From: Planktomarina sp.
GTDB lineage: Bacteria > Pseudomonadota > Alphaproteobacteria > Rhodobacterales > Rhodobacteraceae
Direction of reading: 5' to 3'
Assembly (NCBI GenBank): GCA_022425445.1
Contig: JAKMFM010000079.1
Span: forward strand, 1-12,657
Length of the DNA: 12,657 bases
A model generated the notes under the pieces. The model saw nothing but the letters and a program-made list of their open reading frames with translations. It did not search any database and was not told the origin of the DNA. Of the stretch, positions 7,033-12,657 are shown one piece after another (within the stretch, counting starts at the first letter, position 1; every line of letters starts with the position of its first letter). The position numbers and the translations under genes are program-made.

Positions 7033-7383
7033 ATGACAACATTTTTGCCGAGAGAAGTGGCGGAGGGTTTGGAAGCCGCACGCAAACAGGCGCTGCGAAA
7101 GAAGAGCCGATTGCGGGTGCAGGCGGGCTCCGAGATTTTTACGGTTCTGAAATATTGGGACAGCGGCTTTTCAGTGGACCTGCAAGATGCGCCGCAGTTG
7201 CGCGGTCTCGTGGATCTCTACGACGGTAGCCGCCATCTGTATCAATGTTTGATCGTCGCCTCTGAAGAAGAGGGCGATGAAATGCGTTATGAGTTTAAGC
7301 GCAACACTCCCGCCGTTGACAGCGCGCCCTTGGACTTCGAGCGTGATGCCAACAAGCCTGTGGCCTTGATCGGCCGCAGTTAA
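7033..7383 (+). CDS. Conserved-looking protein of unknown function, 116 residues
   Basis: A soluble 116-residue protein with no signal peptide or membrane segment. A good Shine-Dalgarno sequence (AAGGAG around 7019-7024) precedes the ATG at 7033, which supports a real gene. The N-terminus is helical and basic (AARKQALRKKSR at about 15-26), followed by alternating hydrophobic strands, then an acidic stretch (EEEGDE) and an Arg/Lys-rich strand. The basic start followed by strands and DSGFSVDL faintly recalls PilZ domains, but I do not see the full PilZ signature and do not assign it. It lies 86 bases after cobM, so it could be read through from the cobalamin operon or have its own promoter. Its stop is only 12 bases from the stop of the convergent lyase gene. 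Confidence 0.75.
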   Translation: MTTFLPREVAEGLEAARKQALRKKSRLRVQAGSEIFTVLKYWDSGFSVDLQDAPQLRGLVDLYDGSRHLYQCLIVASEEEGDEMRYEFKRNTPAVDSAPLDFERDANKPVALIGRS

Positions 7384-7395
7384 TCCGTCAGTCGG

Positions 7396-8562
7396 TTATT
7401 GGAGATCCGAAAAAGCATCTTGCATCGCCGAAACCGCGCGCTCGACATTTGCGCGTTGCGTGCCGATGTTAAAGCGCAAGAAGCTTTCTCCACCTTTGCC
7501 GAAGGTTGGCCCGTGGTTGACGGCGATTTTGGCTCGTTTTTGCACCCGGTCGATGGCTTCCTCCAAAGGCATGCCCGTTCCAGAGACATCCACCCAAGCC
7601 AGGTAGGTGGCCTCAAGAGGCATAGATTTCAAACCGGGAATGGCATTGATGCCAGCGTCAAAAATTTTGCGATTTTCATCGAGATAGGCCAGTAAATCGT
7701 CCACCCATTGCGCCCCTTCCGGCGAATAAGCGGCGGTGATCATATGCAGGCCAAAGGAATTCGGCGACAATCCGAGCGCCTGCATGCGTTTGGCAAAACG
7801 GGCGCGCAAATCTAGGTCCTCAATGATGACATTGCCAGAATGGCCCCCCGCGATATTGAAGGTCTTACTGGCCGCAGTCATCATAATCAAGCGATCTGAA
7901 ATTCCGTCAATCAGCGCCATGGGCGTGTGTTTCACGCCAAAGGTCAGATCGTGGTGAATTTCATCACTGACCAAAAGCAAATCATGTCTGACGCAAAAGT
8001 CTGCCACCTGTTGCAATTCTGCGCGGCTCCACACGCGCCCGCCTGGATTATGCGGCGAGCAGAGGATGACCATTTTCGCGTGCGAGGGCAGGGACACATC
8101 ATAGCTGTCGAAATCCATCTCATATCGGCCATTGTTTTGCGCCAATGGCAATTCGATCACCTCGCGGTCATTGGCCCGGATCACTTTGGCAAAGGCATGA
8201 TAAACCGGGGTGAACAGAACCACGCCATCACCTGGCTGTGTGAATGTATCCACGCAAAGCGCGGTGCCATTCACCAGCCCATGGGTGGTGAAAAGGCCGC
8301 CGCGAGGCACCTCCCAGCCGTGACGGTTTTTCATCCACCAGGCCACAGCATCGAGATATTCACTGTCATCGCCAAAATAGCCGTAGATCCCGTGATCGGT
8401 CAGCTTGGTCAAACTGTCTGCCACCGCTTGTGGCGGTCGAAAATCCATATCGGCCACCCACATGGCCAAACCATCATCGGGCGAAACCCCATAGAGCGGC
8501 TCCATCATATCCCATTTGGAAGAGTGGGTGTTGCGGCGATCAATCTGGATATCGAAGGTCAT
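7396..8562 (-). CDS. patB: PLP-dependent C-S lyase, MalY/PatB family (cystathionine beta-lyase type)
   Basis: A 388-residue fold-type I PLP enzyme of the MalY/PatB family, which cleaves C-S bonds in cystathionine and related cysteine conjugates to give pyruvate, ammonia and a thiol. Visible features are MWVADMDF near 34-41, CSPHNPGGRVWSR at 168-180, SDEIHHDL at 199-206 (the PLP-contacting Asp), and SKTFNIAGG with the Schiff-base Lys233. The residues after the lysine (GGHSGN) differ from the GLQ-type sequence of textbook MalY, pointing to a subfamily. The length is normal. The start at 8562 has only a weak AGGAT upstream. It is divergent from def (140 bases between starts) and convergent with the 116-residue gene. 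The true substrate cannot be read from the sequence, so the symbol marks family only. Confidence 0.88.
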   Translation of the reverse strand: MTFDIQIDRRNTHSSKWDMMEPLYGVSPDDGLAMWVADMDFRPPQAVADSLTKLTDHGIYGYFGDDSEYLDAVAWWMKNRHGWEVPRGGLFTTHGLVNGTALCVDTFTQPGDGVVLFTPVYHAFAKVIRANDREVIELPLAQNNGRYEMDFDSYDVSLPSHAKMVILCSPHNPGGRVWSRAELQQVADFCVRHDLLLVSDEIHHDLTFGVKHTPMALIDGISDRLIMMTAASKTFNIAGGHSGNVIIEDLDLRARFAKRMQALGLSPNSFGLHMITAAYSPEGAQWVDDLLAYLDENRKIFDAGINAIPGLKSMPLEATYLAWVDVSGTGMPLEEAIDRVQKRAKIAVNHGPTFGKGGESFLRFNIGTQRANVERAVSAMQDAFSDLQ

Positions 8563-8667
8563 GTACTATCCTAAAATTTACGCCCCAAACTACTGTGAAA
8601 AGGATAAAGATCAAGCGCTGGGCCATGTCTGATGCGTAAATTGTCATAAGAATCTGTGATGCGGCAA

Positions 8668-8702
8668 TTGCACTGCGGGTTCGCATTGCTTATCACACCG
8701 CC
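8668..8702 (+). promoter_or_regulatory. Candidate promoter of def with a dyad in its spacer; possible leaderless start
   Basis: TTGCAC at 8668-8673 and TATCAC at 8691-8696 are separated by 17 bases, the ideal spacing. Each is an imperfect match to sigma-70 boxes (3 and 4 of 6). The expected transcription start, about 7 bases after the -10, falls on the ATG of def at 8703, and no Shine-Dalgarno sequence precedes that ATG. The mRNA may therefore be leaderless. Within the spacer, TGCG/CGCA (8674-8677, 8682-8685) form a small dyad, with GCAA/TTGC (8664-8667, 8686-8689) further out. This could be an operator, or chance. Confidence 0.4.
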
Positions 8703-9224
8703 ATGACCATACGTCCGATCATAATCCATCCCGATCCGCGCCTGAAAAAGCTGGCTATGCCAATTTCTGAGGTGACGCCCGCGATTGAGCGTTTGGCCGA
8801 GGATATGCTTGAAACCATGTATGATGCACCGGGCATCGGATTGGCCGCGCCACAAATCGGCGTGATGAGCCGGCTGTTCGTTATGGATTGTGTCAAAGAG
8901 GAAGGGGCCGCAGCGGCACCCATGGTTCTTTTGAACCCCTGCATCACCTGGGCCTCTGAGGCGTTGAGCACATATGAAGAGGGATGCCTGTCTATTCCAG
9001 AGCAATATGGTGAGGTAGAACGGCCAGCAGAGATCGACATGCAATGGTTGGGTCTGGACGGGAAAACCCACGCACAAAGGTTTGATGGGCTTTGGGCGAC
9101 TTGTGCCCAGCATGAGCTGGATCATCTCAATGGCAAACTGTTCATCGATTACCTCAAGCCGATACGCCGCCAACTCATCACCCGCAAGATGCAGAAACTC
9201 AAACGTGAGCAGGCTCGGTCATGA
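8703..9224 (+). CDS. def: Peptide deformylase
   Basis: A 173-residue metalloenzyme removes the formyl group from the N-terminal methionine of new proteins. All three family motifs are intact: GIGLAAPQ at 44-51, EGCLS at 93-97 with the metal ligand Cys95, and HELDH at 137-141 with two metal-binding histidines and the catalytic Glu138. The N-terminus (IIIHPDPRLKK) is typical of the family and fixes the start at 8703, although no Shine-Dalgarno sequence is visible. It is the first gene of a tight set; its last 4 bases (ATGA) overlap the start of the second deformylase-like gene. It is expected to supply the cell's deformylase activity because its neighbour lacks catalytic residues. Confidence 0.96.
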   Translation: MTIRPIIIHPDPRLKKLAMPISEVTPAIERLAEDMLETMYDAPGIGLAAPQIGVMSRLFVMDCVKEEGAAAAPMVLLNPCITWASEALSTYEEGCLSIPEQYGEVERPAEIDMQWLGLDGKTHAQRFDGLWATCAQHELDHLNGKLFIDYLKPIRRQLITRKMQKLKREQARS

Positions 9225-9715
9225 GCCGACGCATTGTGCCTTGGCCGCACCCTTGTTTGCGACGGCCTGCCGACCCGGTCGTGAAAATTACCCCGGAAAT
9301 TGAAGATATCTGGAACGATATGATCTCAGTGATGGAAGCGATTCCAGGTGTCGGCCTGGCCGCGCCGCAATTTGGCATTGGTTTGCGGTTGGCAGTGGTC
9401 GATGCCTCCTCGGCGCGCGGAGAGGTTTTGCGCATGGCCAACCCTGAAATATTGCATGTGTCGGCTAAGCTAGAGTTGGGGGAAGAGGCCAGCCCTAATC
9501 TGCCCTATGTGTCGGCGCAGATCGAACGTCCACGCGGCGTGACCGTGCGTTATATGGACGAAGCCGGCGCTCGGCAGGAAAAGGATCTGGTTGGCCTCTG
9601 GGCCCGCTCGATGCTTCATCAGGTCGACCACCTGAATGGGCGGATGTATTTTGACAATCTCTCCAAACTCAAGCGGGACATGCTGATCAAAAAGGCACGT
9701 AAACTATGCGCGTAG
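9221..9715 (+). CDS. Peptide deformylase-like protein lacking catalytic residues, probable pseudoenzyme
   Basis: A 164-residue deformylase fold between def and fmt. Motif 1 is intact (GVGLAAPQ at 43-50). Motif 2, normally EGCLS, reads EASPN at 89-93; aligned without gaps from the following P...ERP segment, the metal-ligand Cys becomes Ser91. Motif 3, normally HExDH, reads HQVDH at 133-137, so the catalytic Glu is Gln134. Both histidines remain. The frame is intact, the flanks are normal and it overlaps def by 4 and fmt by 10 bases, so it is not a decaying gene but probably a maintained inactive paralogue. It may bind formyl peptides, ribosomes or the neighbouring enzymes; this is inference. 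Genome annotation would probably label it simply peptide deformylase. Confidence 0.9.
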   Translation: MSRRIVPWPHPCLRRPADPVVKITPEIEDIWNDMISVMEAIPGVGLAAPQFGIGLRLAVVDASSARGEVLRMANPEILHVSAKLELGEEASPNLPYVSAQIERPRGVTVRYMDEAGARQEKDLVGLWARSMLHQVDHLNGRMYFDNLSKLKRDMLIKKARKLCA

Positions 9716-10605
9716 TCTTTATGGGCACCCCTGACTTTTCGGTCGCCGCTTTGCGGGCCTTGGCTGAAGCGGGGCATGAGATCGTCTGCGTCTACAGCCA
9801 GCCACCGCGCAAATCTGGGCGGGGCCAGAAACGCCGCCCGTCTCCTGTACTGGCCTATGCTGAGAGCCAAGGTTGGACGGTTCTTACGCCCATAAATTTC
9901 CGTGATCCGGCGGACCTGACCGACTTCGTGGCTCTCGATGCTGATATCGCTGTGGTGGTGGCTTATGGGCTGATCCTGCCGCAAGCGCTTTTGGAAACAC
10001 CGCGCTTTGGATGTTTGAATATTCACGCCAGCTTGCTGCCGCGCTGGCGCGGTGCTGCGCCAATCCATCGGGCCATTATGGCCGGGGATGCTCAAACGGG
10101 CGTGTGTATTATGCAGATGGATGCGGGCTTGGACACCGGGCCGGTGCGCTTGCGCCGCGCGCTTGATATTGCGGCGCAAGAGACCACGGCCGAGCTGCAT
10201 GACCGACTGTCGGCGCTGGGCGCTGCTGCGATTGTGGATGTATTGGCCGATTTGCCAAATCATCCGCCTAAAGCGCAATCTGAGGTCGGCATTTGCTATG
10301 CGCAGAAAATTGATAAATCCGAGGCGCGTATCGAATGGACGCGGCCGGCGCTTGAGGTGGATCGGCAAATTCGCGCGCTTTCGCCCTTTCCAGGTGCCTG
10401 GTGTGAACTGGGGGGGCAGCGGATGAAACTTCTAGCGTCTCAGGTGAGCCAACGCTCTGGAGCGCCAGGGCAGGTGCTGGAAGGGTTTGAAGTGGCCTGC
10501 GGTCAGGGCTCAGTTATCATCAACCGGGTGCAACTGGCAGGCAAAACAGCACAAACCGCCGCCGAGTTTCTACAGGGCCACGTGCTGCCCGAACAGCTCG
10601 ACTAA
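9706..10605 (+). CDS. fmt: Methionyl-tRNA formyltransferase
   Basis: A 299-residue enzyme formylates Met on initiator tRNA using 10-formyltetrahydrofolate. The N-terminal formyltransferase domain shows VVFMGTPDFSVAAL at 3-16 and the catalytic segment NIHASLLPRWRGAAPI at 105-120 (Asn105, His107), with the third catalytic residue Asp143 in MDAGLDTGP. The C-terminal OB-like domain from about 205 includes RALSPFPGAW, typical of the family. The start ATG at 9706 overlaps the end of the deformylase-like gene by 10 bases. Grouping with def is classical: the pair adds and removes the formyl group. The length is slightly short of, but close to, the family norm. The TAA stop (10603-10605) overlaps the stop codon of the convergent small gene. 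Confidence 0.96.
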   Translation: MRVVFMGTPDFSVAALRALAEAGHEIVCVYSQPPRKSGRGQKRRPSPVLAYAESQGWTVLTPINFRDPADLTDFVALDADIAVVVAYGLILPQALLETPRFGCLNIHASLLPRWRGAAPIHRAIMAGDAQTGVCIMQMDAGLDTGPVRLRRALDIAAQETTAELHDRLSALGAAAIVDVLADLPNHPPKAQSEVGICYAQKIDKSEARIEWTRPALEVDRQIRALSPFPGAWCELGGQRMKLLASQVSQRSGAPGQVLEGFEVACGQGSVIINRVQLAGKTAQTAAEFLQGHVLPEQLD

Positions 10606-10838
10606 GCCCAGCGGATCAGGCCGATGATGGCAGAACCGGCGTAGAAGGCCTGAAGCAGCAAAAAGGTCCAGCGATGATCGATGACAGCCCAGGCTGCAAA
10701 GAGGCTGGCTGATATGAGCAGCAGCGAGAACCCAAGGATTTCATTGCCTGTATTCGAGGCAATCAGCAAGGCGTAGACCATTGCTAGAACTGATCCAGAA
10801 ACTTCAAATATAGAGGTGAGCTTTCGTTTCTTATCCAT
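10602..10838 (-). CDS. Small membrane protein of unknown function
   Basis: A 78-residue protein with a short basic N-terminus (MDKKRK) and two or three hydrophobic segments, at about residues 9-26, 33-50 and 56-74, ending in a conserved-looking GLIRW. It is probably an inner membrane protein. The general look (short, Tyr/Trp-bearing helices, Trp near the end) recalls CBU_0592-like and PnuC-related small proteins, but I make no assignment. I chose ATG 10838, which has AGAGAG a few bases upstream, over an in-frame TTG at 10865 that would overlap the rnhA stop. It is the last gene of the ispH-methyltransferase-rnhA set, 23 bases after rnhA. Its TAG stop (10602-10604) overlaps the fmt stop on the other strand. 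Confidence 0.7.
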   Translation of the reverse strand: MDKKRKLTSIFEVSGSVLAMVYALLIASNTGNEILGFSLLLISASLFAAWAVIDHRWTFLLLQAFYAGSAIIGLIRWA

Positions 10839-10861
10839 GGTATTCTCTCTATTCAGCGCGC

Positions 10862-11314
10862 TCAATCCCTGAAAGGCGCCATGCCGGCGCGGGCCAATTC
10901 ATCGGCCAATTCGTTTTCCGGATGCCCTGCATGGCCTTTGACCCATTCCCAAGTGACCTGGTGCCGGGATTGTGCTGTATCCAGTTGTTTCCAGAGATCT
11001 TCATTCTTGACTGGCTTTTTCGCGGCGGTTTTCCAGCCATTTTTTTTCCAACCGAAAATCCATTTGGTCACGCCATCTTTGACGTAAACGCTGTCGGTGA
11101 CGATTGTGATTGCCGAGCGCCGCGACAGTGCTTCAAGGGCAGAGATCGCCGCCATGAGCTCCATGCGGTTGTTGGTGGTCTCTTTGGCTCCGCCTTTAAG
11201 TTGGCGCTCTTTCGTCACCCTGTCGCCCACTTTGGCTTGCATGACTACACCCCAGCCACCTGGGCCGGGATTGCCGCTGCAGGCCCCATCTGTATAGGCA
11301 ATGAGATCATGCAT
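10862..11314 (-). CDS. rnhA: Ribonuclease HI
   Basis: A 150-residue ribonuclease HI degrades RNA in RNA:DNA hybrids, removing primers and R-loops. The full active site is visible: Asp9 in YTDGACSGNPGPGG, Glu52 in NNRMELMAA, Asp74 in TDSVYV, His128 in VKGHAGHPENE and Asp138 in ELADELAR. The basic handle region (WKKNGWKTAAKKPVKN, about 89-104) is present. I start it at 11314, giving the standard N-terminus MHDLIAYTDG; an in-frame start at 11344 would add 10 unlike residues inside the previous gene. The start overlaps the end of the methyltransferase gene by 8 bases and has no strong Shine-Dalgarno sequence of its own, so translational coupling is likely. Confidence 0.96.
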   Translation of the reverse strand: MHDLIAYTDGACSGNPGPGGWGVVMQAKVGDRVTKERQLKGGAKETTNNRMELMAAISALEALSRRSAITIVTDSVYVKDGVTKWIFGWKKNGWKTAAKKPVKNEDLWKQLDTAQSRHQVTWEWVKGHAGHPENELADELARAGMAPFRD

Positions 11315-11894
11315 GGGCGGCCAGCATGATGAAGGGTTCCACATCTCCAGCGAGCCCTTTTTCCGTGCCCTCGCGTTCGAAAGTCAGGGTGAAGCCGTTT
11401 TGCGTTAAAATATGCTTCAGCTCCTCGGCAGTGTAATAGGTGTAAAAGCGCCCAAGCGCATCGCGCCTCGCGCCGGCTCCAAGTTTCATCGCAAGGTGAA
11501 AGATGCCCCCAGGAAGCAGCGCAGCGTGGCAGGCTTGAATATGGCGGTTGAAATCGGCGCGCTTGGCATGCAGCAGCGAGAAATTCGCATAAATACCATA
11601 GTATGTGGCCTGTGCTGGTAAATCATCAAATGTGGCTTGCCGGGCGATCACGCCAGGGTGTTTGCTGGCGGCGGCAACCATCTCTGCGCTGCCGTCAATC
11701 GCCTCTACATTGCAGCCATGGCGCGCCATTTCCGCAGCGGCGAAACCGGGGCCACAGCCCAAATCCAAAACCCGCCCACCTTCTGGAATGGCTTTGATGA
11801 AGGCCAAGAGAGATTTGCTGGGCGGCGCTTGGGTCAAGCGAAGGTAATCGTCAATCTTTACGTCATAGACGGCGAGGGTTTGCGCATCAGTCAT
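11307..11894 (-). CDS. Class I SAM-dependent methyltransferase, substrate unknown
   Basis: A 195-residue Rossmann-fold methyltransferase. Motif I VLDLGCGPG is at 42-50, and the acidic residue at the end of strand 2 is Asp67 in VEAIDGSAEM. LLPGGIFHLAMK near 127-138 is the usual post-motif segment. The N-terminus (YDVKIDDYLRLT) resembles small Methyltransf_11/25 type proteins. A small-molecule or protein substrate cannot be inferred. It begins 7 bases after the ispH stop, with AGGTGG in the ispH tail as a possible ribosome binding site, and overlaps rnhA by 8 bases. It is therefore very likely co-transcribed with both. Confidence 0.85.
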   Translation of the reverse strand: MTDAQTLAVYDVKIDDYLRLTQAPPSKSLLAFIKAIPEGGRVLDLGCGPGFAAAEMARHGCNVEAIDGSAEMVAAASKHPGVIARQATFDDLPAQATYYGIYANFSLLHAKRADFNRHIQACHAALLPGGIFHLAMKLGAGARRDALGRFYTYYTAEELKHILTQNGFTLTFEREGTEKGLAGDVEPFIMLAAHA

Positions 11895-11901
11895 GGGACG
11901 G

Positions 11902-12657
11902 CTATCCCACCTCCCGCAGGACGCGCGGCACTTTGAAGCTCACGTTCTCTTTTGCCGTCTCTACCGTTTCGATAGTAACTGAGTAATGATCCGAGAAGGC
12001 GTCGATCACCTCTCGGATCAAGACATCTGGCGCAGAGGCGCCGGCGGTGATGCCGATGGTGTTGATCCCATCTAAAGCGCGCCAATCGATGTCTTTCGCG
12101 CACTGCACCAATTGCGCATAGCTGCATCCTGCGCGTGAGGCCACTTCGACCAAACGCTTGGAATTGGACGAATTGGGCGCCCCAACCACCAAAAGCGCAT
12201 CGCAGAGCGGCGCAATGGCTTTGACAGCCTCTTGGCGATTTGTGGTGGCGTAGCAAATATCTTCTTTGTGCGGGCCCACGATATTGGGAAAGCGGCGTTT
12301 TAGTGCCGTGACAACCCCAGCTGTATCATCGATCGAAAGGGTGGTTTGGGTAATGTAAGCCAGCCGCTCGGGGTCGCGTACGGCGACAGTTTCAACATCC
12401 GCTTCTGTTTCGACCAAAAGAACTTCGCCATCTGGCAATTGTCCCATGGTGCCGACCGTTTCGGGATGACCCGCATGGCCAATCATGATCATTTGAAGAC
12501 CGTTCTCACTGTGACGTTCCGCTTCGATGTGAACTTTGCTGACCAAAGGACAGGTGGCATCGACATAGATCATGTTGCGCGCCTGCGCGGCGCTTGGAAC
12601 AGATTTTGGCACCCCATGCGCCGAAAAAATTACCGGACGATCATCAGGACATTCGTC
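11902..12657 (-). CDS. ispH: 4-hydroxy-3-methylbut-2-enyl diphosphate reductase IspH, N-terminus beyond the window
   Basis: IspH is the last enzyme of the MEP isoprenoid pathway, a [4Fe-4S] reductase making IPP and DMAPP. The frame runs open off the right edge; 251 residues are present and roughly 60-70 N-terminal ones, with the first cluster Cys, are missing. Visible family motifs in order are VIFSAHGVP, DATCPLVSKVH (second Cys), GHAGHPETVGTMGQ, TTLSIDDT, EDICYATTNRQ (third cluster Cys), VVGAPNSSNSKRL and GITAGASAPDVLI. An apparent GTG start at 12612 is internal, because SAHGVP is split by it. The C-terminus ends in VPRVLREVG. It is the upstream gene of the - strand set with the methyltransferase, rnhA and the small membrane protein. 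Confidence 0.96.
   Translation of the reverse strand, partial: DECPDDRPVIFSAHGVPKSVPSAAQARNMIYVDATCPLVSKVHIEAERHSENGLQMIMIGHAGHPETVGTMGQLPDGEVLLVETEADVETVAVRDPERLAYITQTTLSIDDTAGVVTALKRRFPNIVGPHKEDICYATTNRQEAVKAIAPLCDALLVVGAPNSSNSKRLVEVASRAGCSYAQLVQCAKDIDWRALDGINTIGITAGASAPDVLIREVIDAFSDHYSVTIETVETAKENVSFKVPRVLREVG

Noticed and set aside
7927..8574. Long + strand frame (215 codons) opposite the lyase gene
   Set aside because: The opposite strand encodes a clear full-length PLP enzyme; this translation has no recognisable motif and is an antisense shadow of GC-rich coding DNA.
9221..9715. Second deformylase as a pseudogene
   Set aside because: The frame is intact, of normal length, with overlapping starts and stops and preserved surrounding motifs; only specific catalytic residues are changed, which fits a pseudoenzyme better than decay.
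12570..12612. GTG at 12612 as the start of ispH
   Set aside because: The frame stays open to the window edge, and the conserved FSAHGVP motif spans this codon, so it is internal.

Overview
The window looks like a stretch of chromosome from an alphaproteobacterium, most likely a Rhodobacterales / Roseobacter-group member. The grounds are the protein sequences themselves: a small exported protein heading the cobalamin genes, a long CbiX with an Fe-S-type cysteine set and a His tail, a CbiG-CobJ fusion, tandem deformylase genes before fmt, and an ispH-methyltransferase-rnhA order. Base composition is moderately GC-rich, with an AT-rich patch at the left edge. Assignments rest on motifs read by eye; no database search was run.

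Left part (1-6946): a cobalamin (vitamin B12) corrin-ring operon on the + strand. An AT-rich flank (1-190) is followed by a long GC-rich leader (191-446) that can fold into several hairpins. The last of these would hide the Shine-Dalgarno sequence of the first gene. Then come a small exported protein with His residues (447-653), cbiX, cobH, cobL, cobI, a cbiG-cobJ fusion and cobM. From cobH to cobM every junction overlaps by 4 or 10 bases, so translation is probably coupled. Together these enzymes load cobalt (CbiX), methylate C20, C17, C11 and C5/C15 and decarboxylate (CobI, CobJ, CobM, CobL), and migrate the C11 methyl to C12 (CobH). Ring oxidation (CobG or CobZ), the C1 step (CobF or CbiD), the CobK reductase and the late steps are not in the window.

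Middle (7033-8562): a 116-residue conserved-looking protein of unknown function on the + strand, convergent with a PLP-dependent MalY/PatB-type C-S lyase on the - strand.

Right part: a divergent + strand set def, def-like, fmt (8703-10605) for N-formyl handling of initiator methionine. The first deformylase has all three motifs. The second has lost the metal-binding Cys and the catalytic Glu but is an intact reading frame, so it is probably a pseudoenzyme. A candidate promoter is placed so that def could be leaderless. Facing it on the - strand is an operon ispH (5' end beyond the window), SAM methyltransferase, rnhA, small membrane protein (12657 down to 10602). Its last stop codon physically overlaps that of fmt.

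No tRNA, rRNA, insertion sequence, CRISPR array or convincing Rho-independent terminator was seen. The points most worth a second look are the pseudo-deformylase, the leader RNA of the B12 operon and the small His-bearing exported protein.
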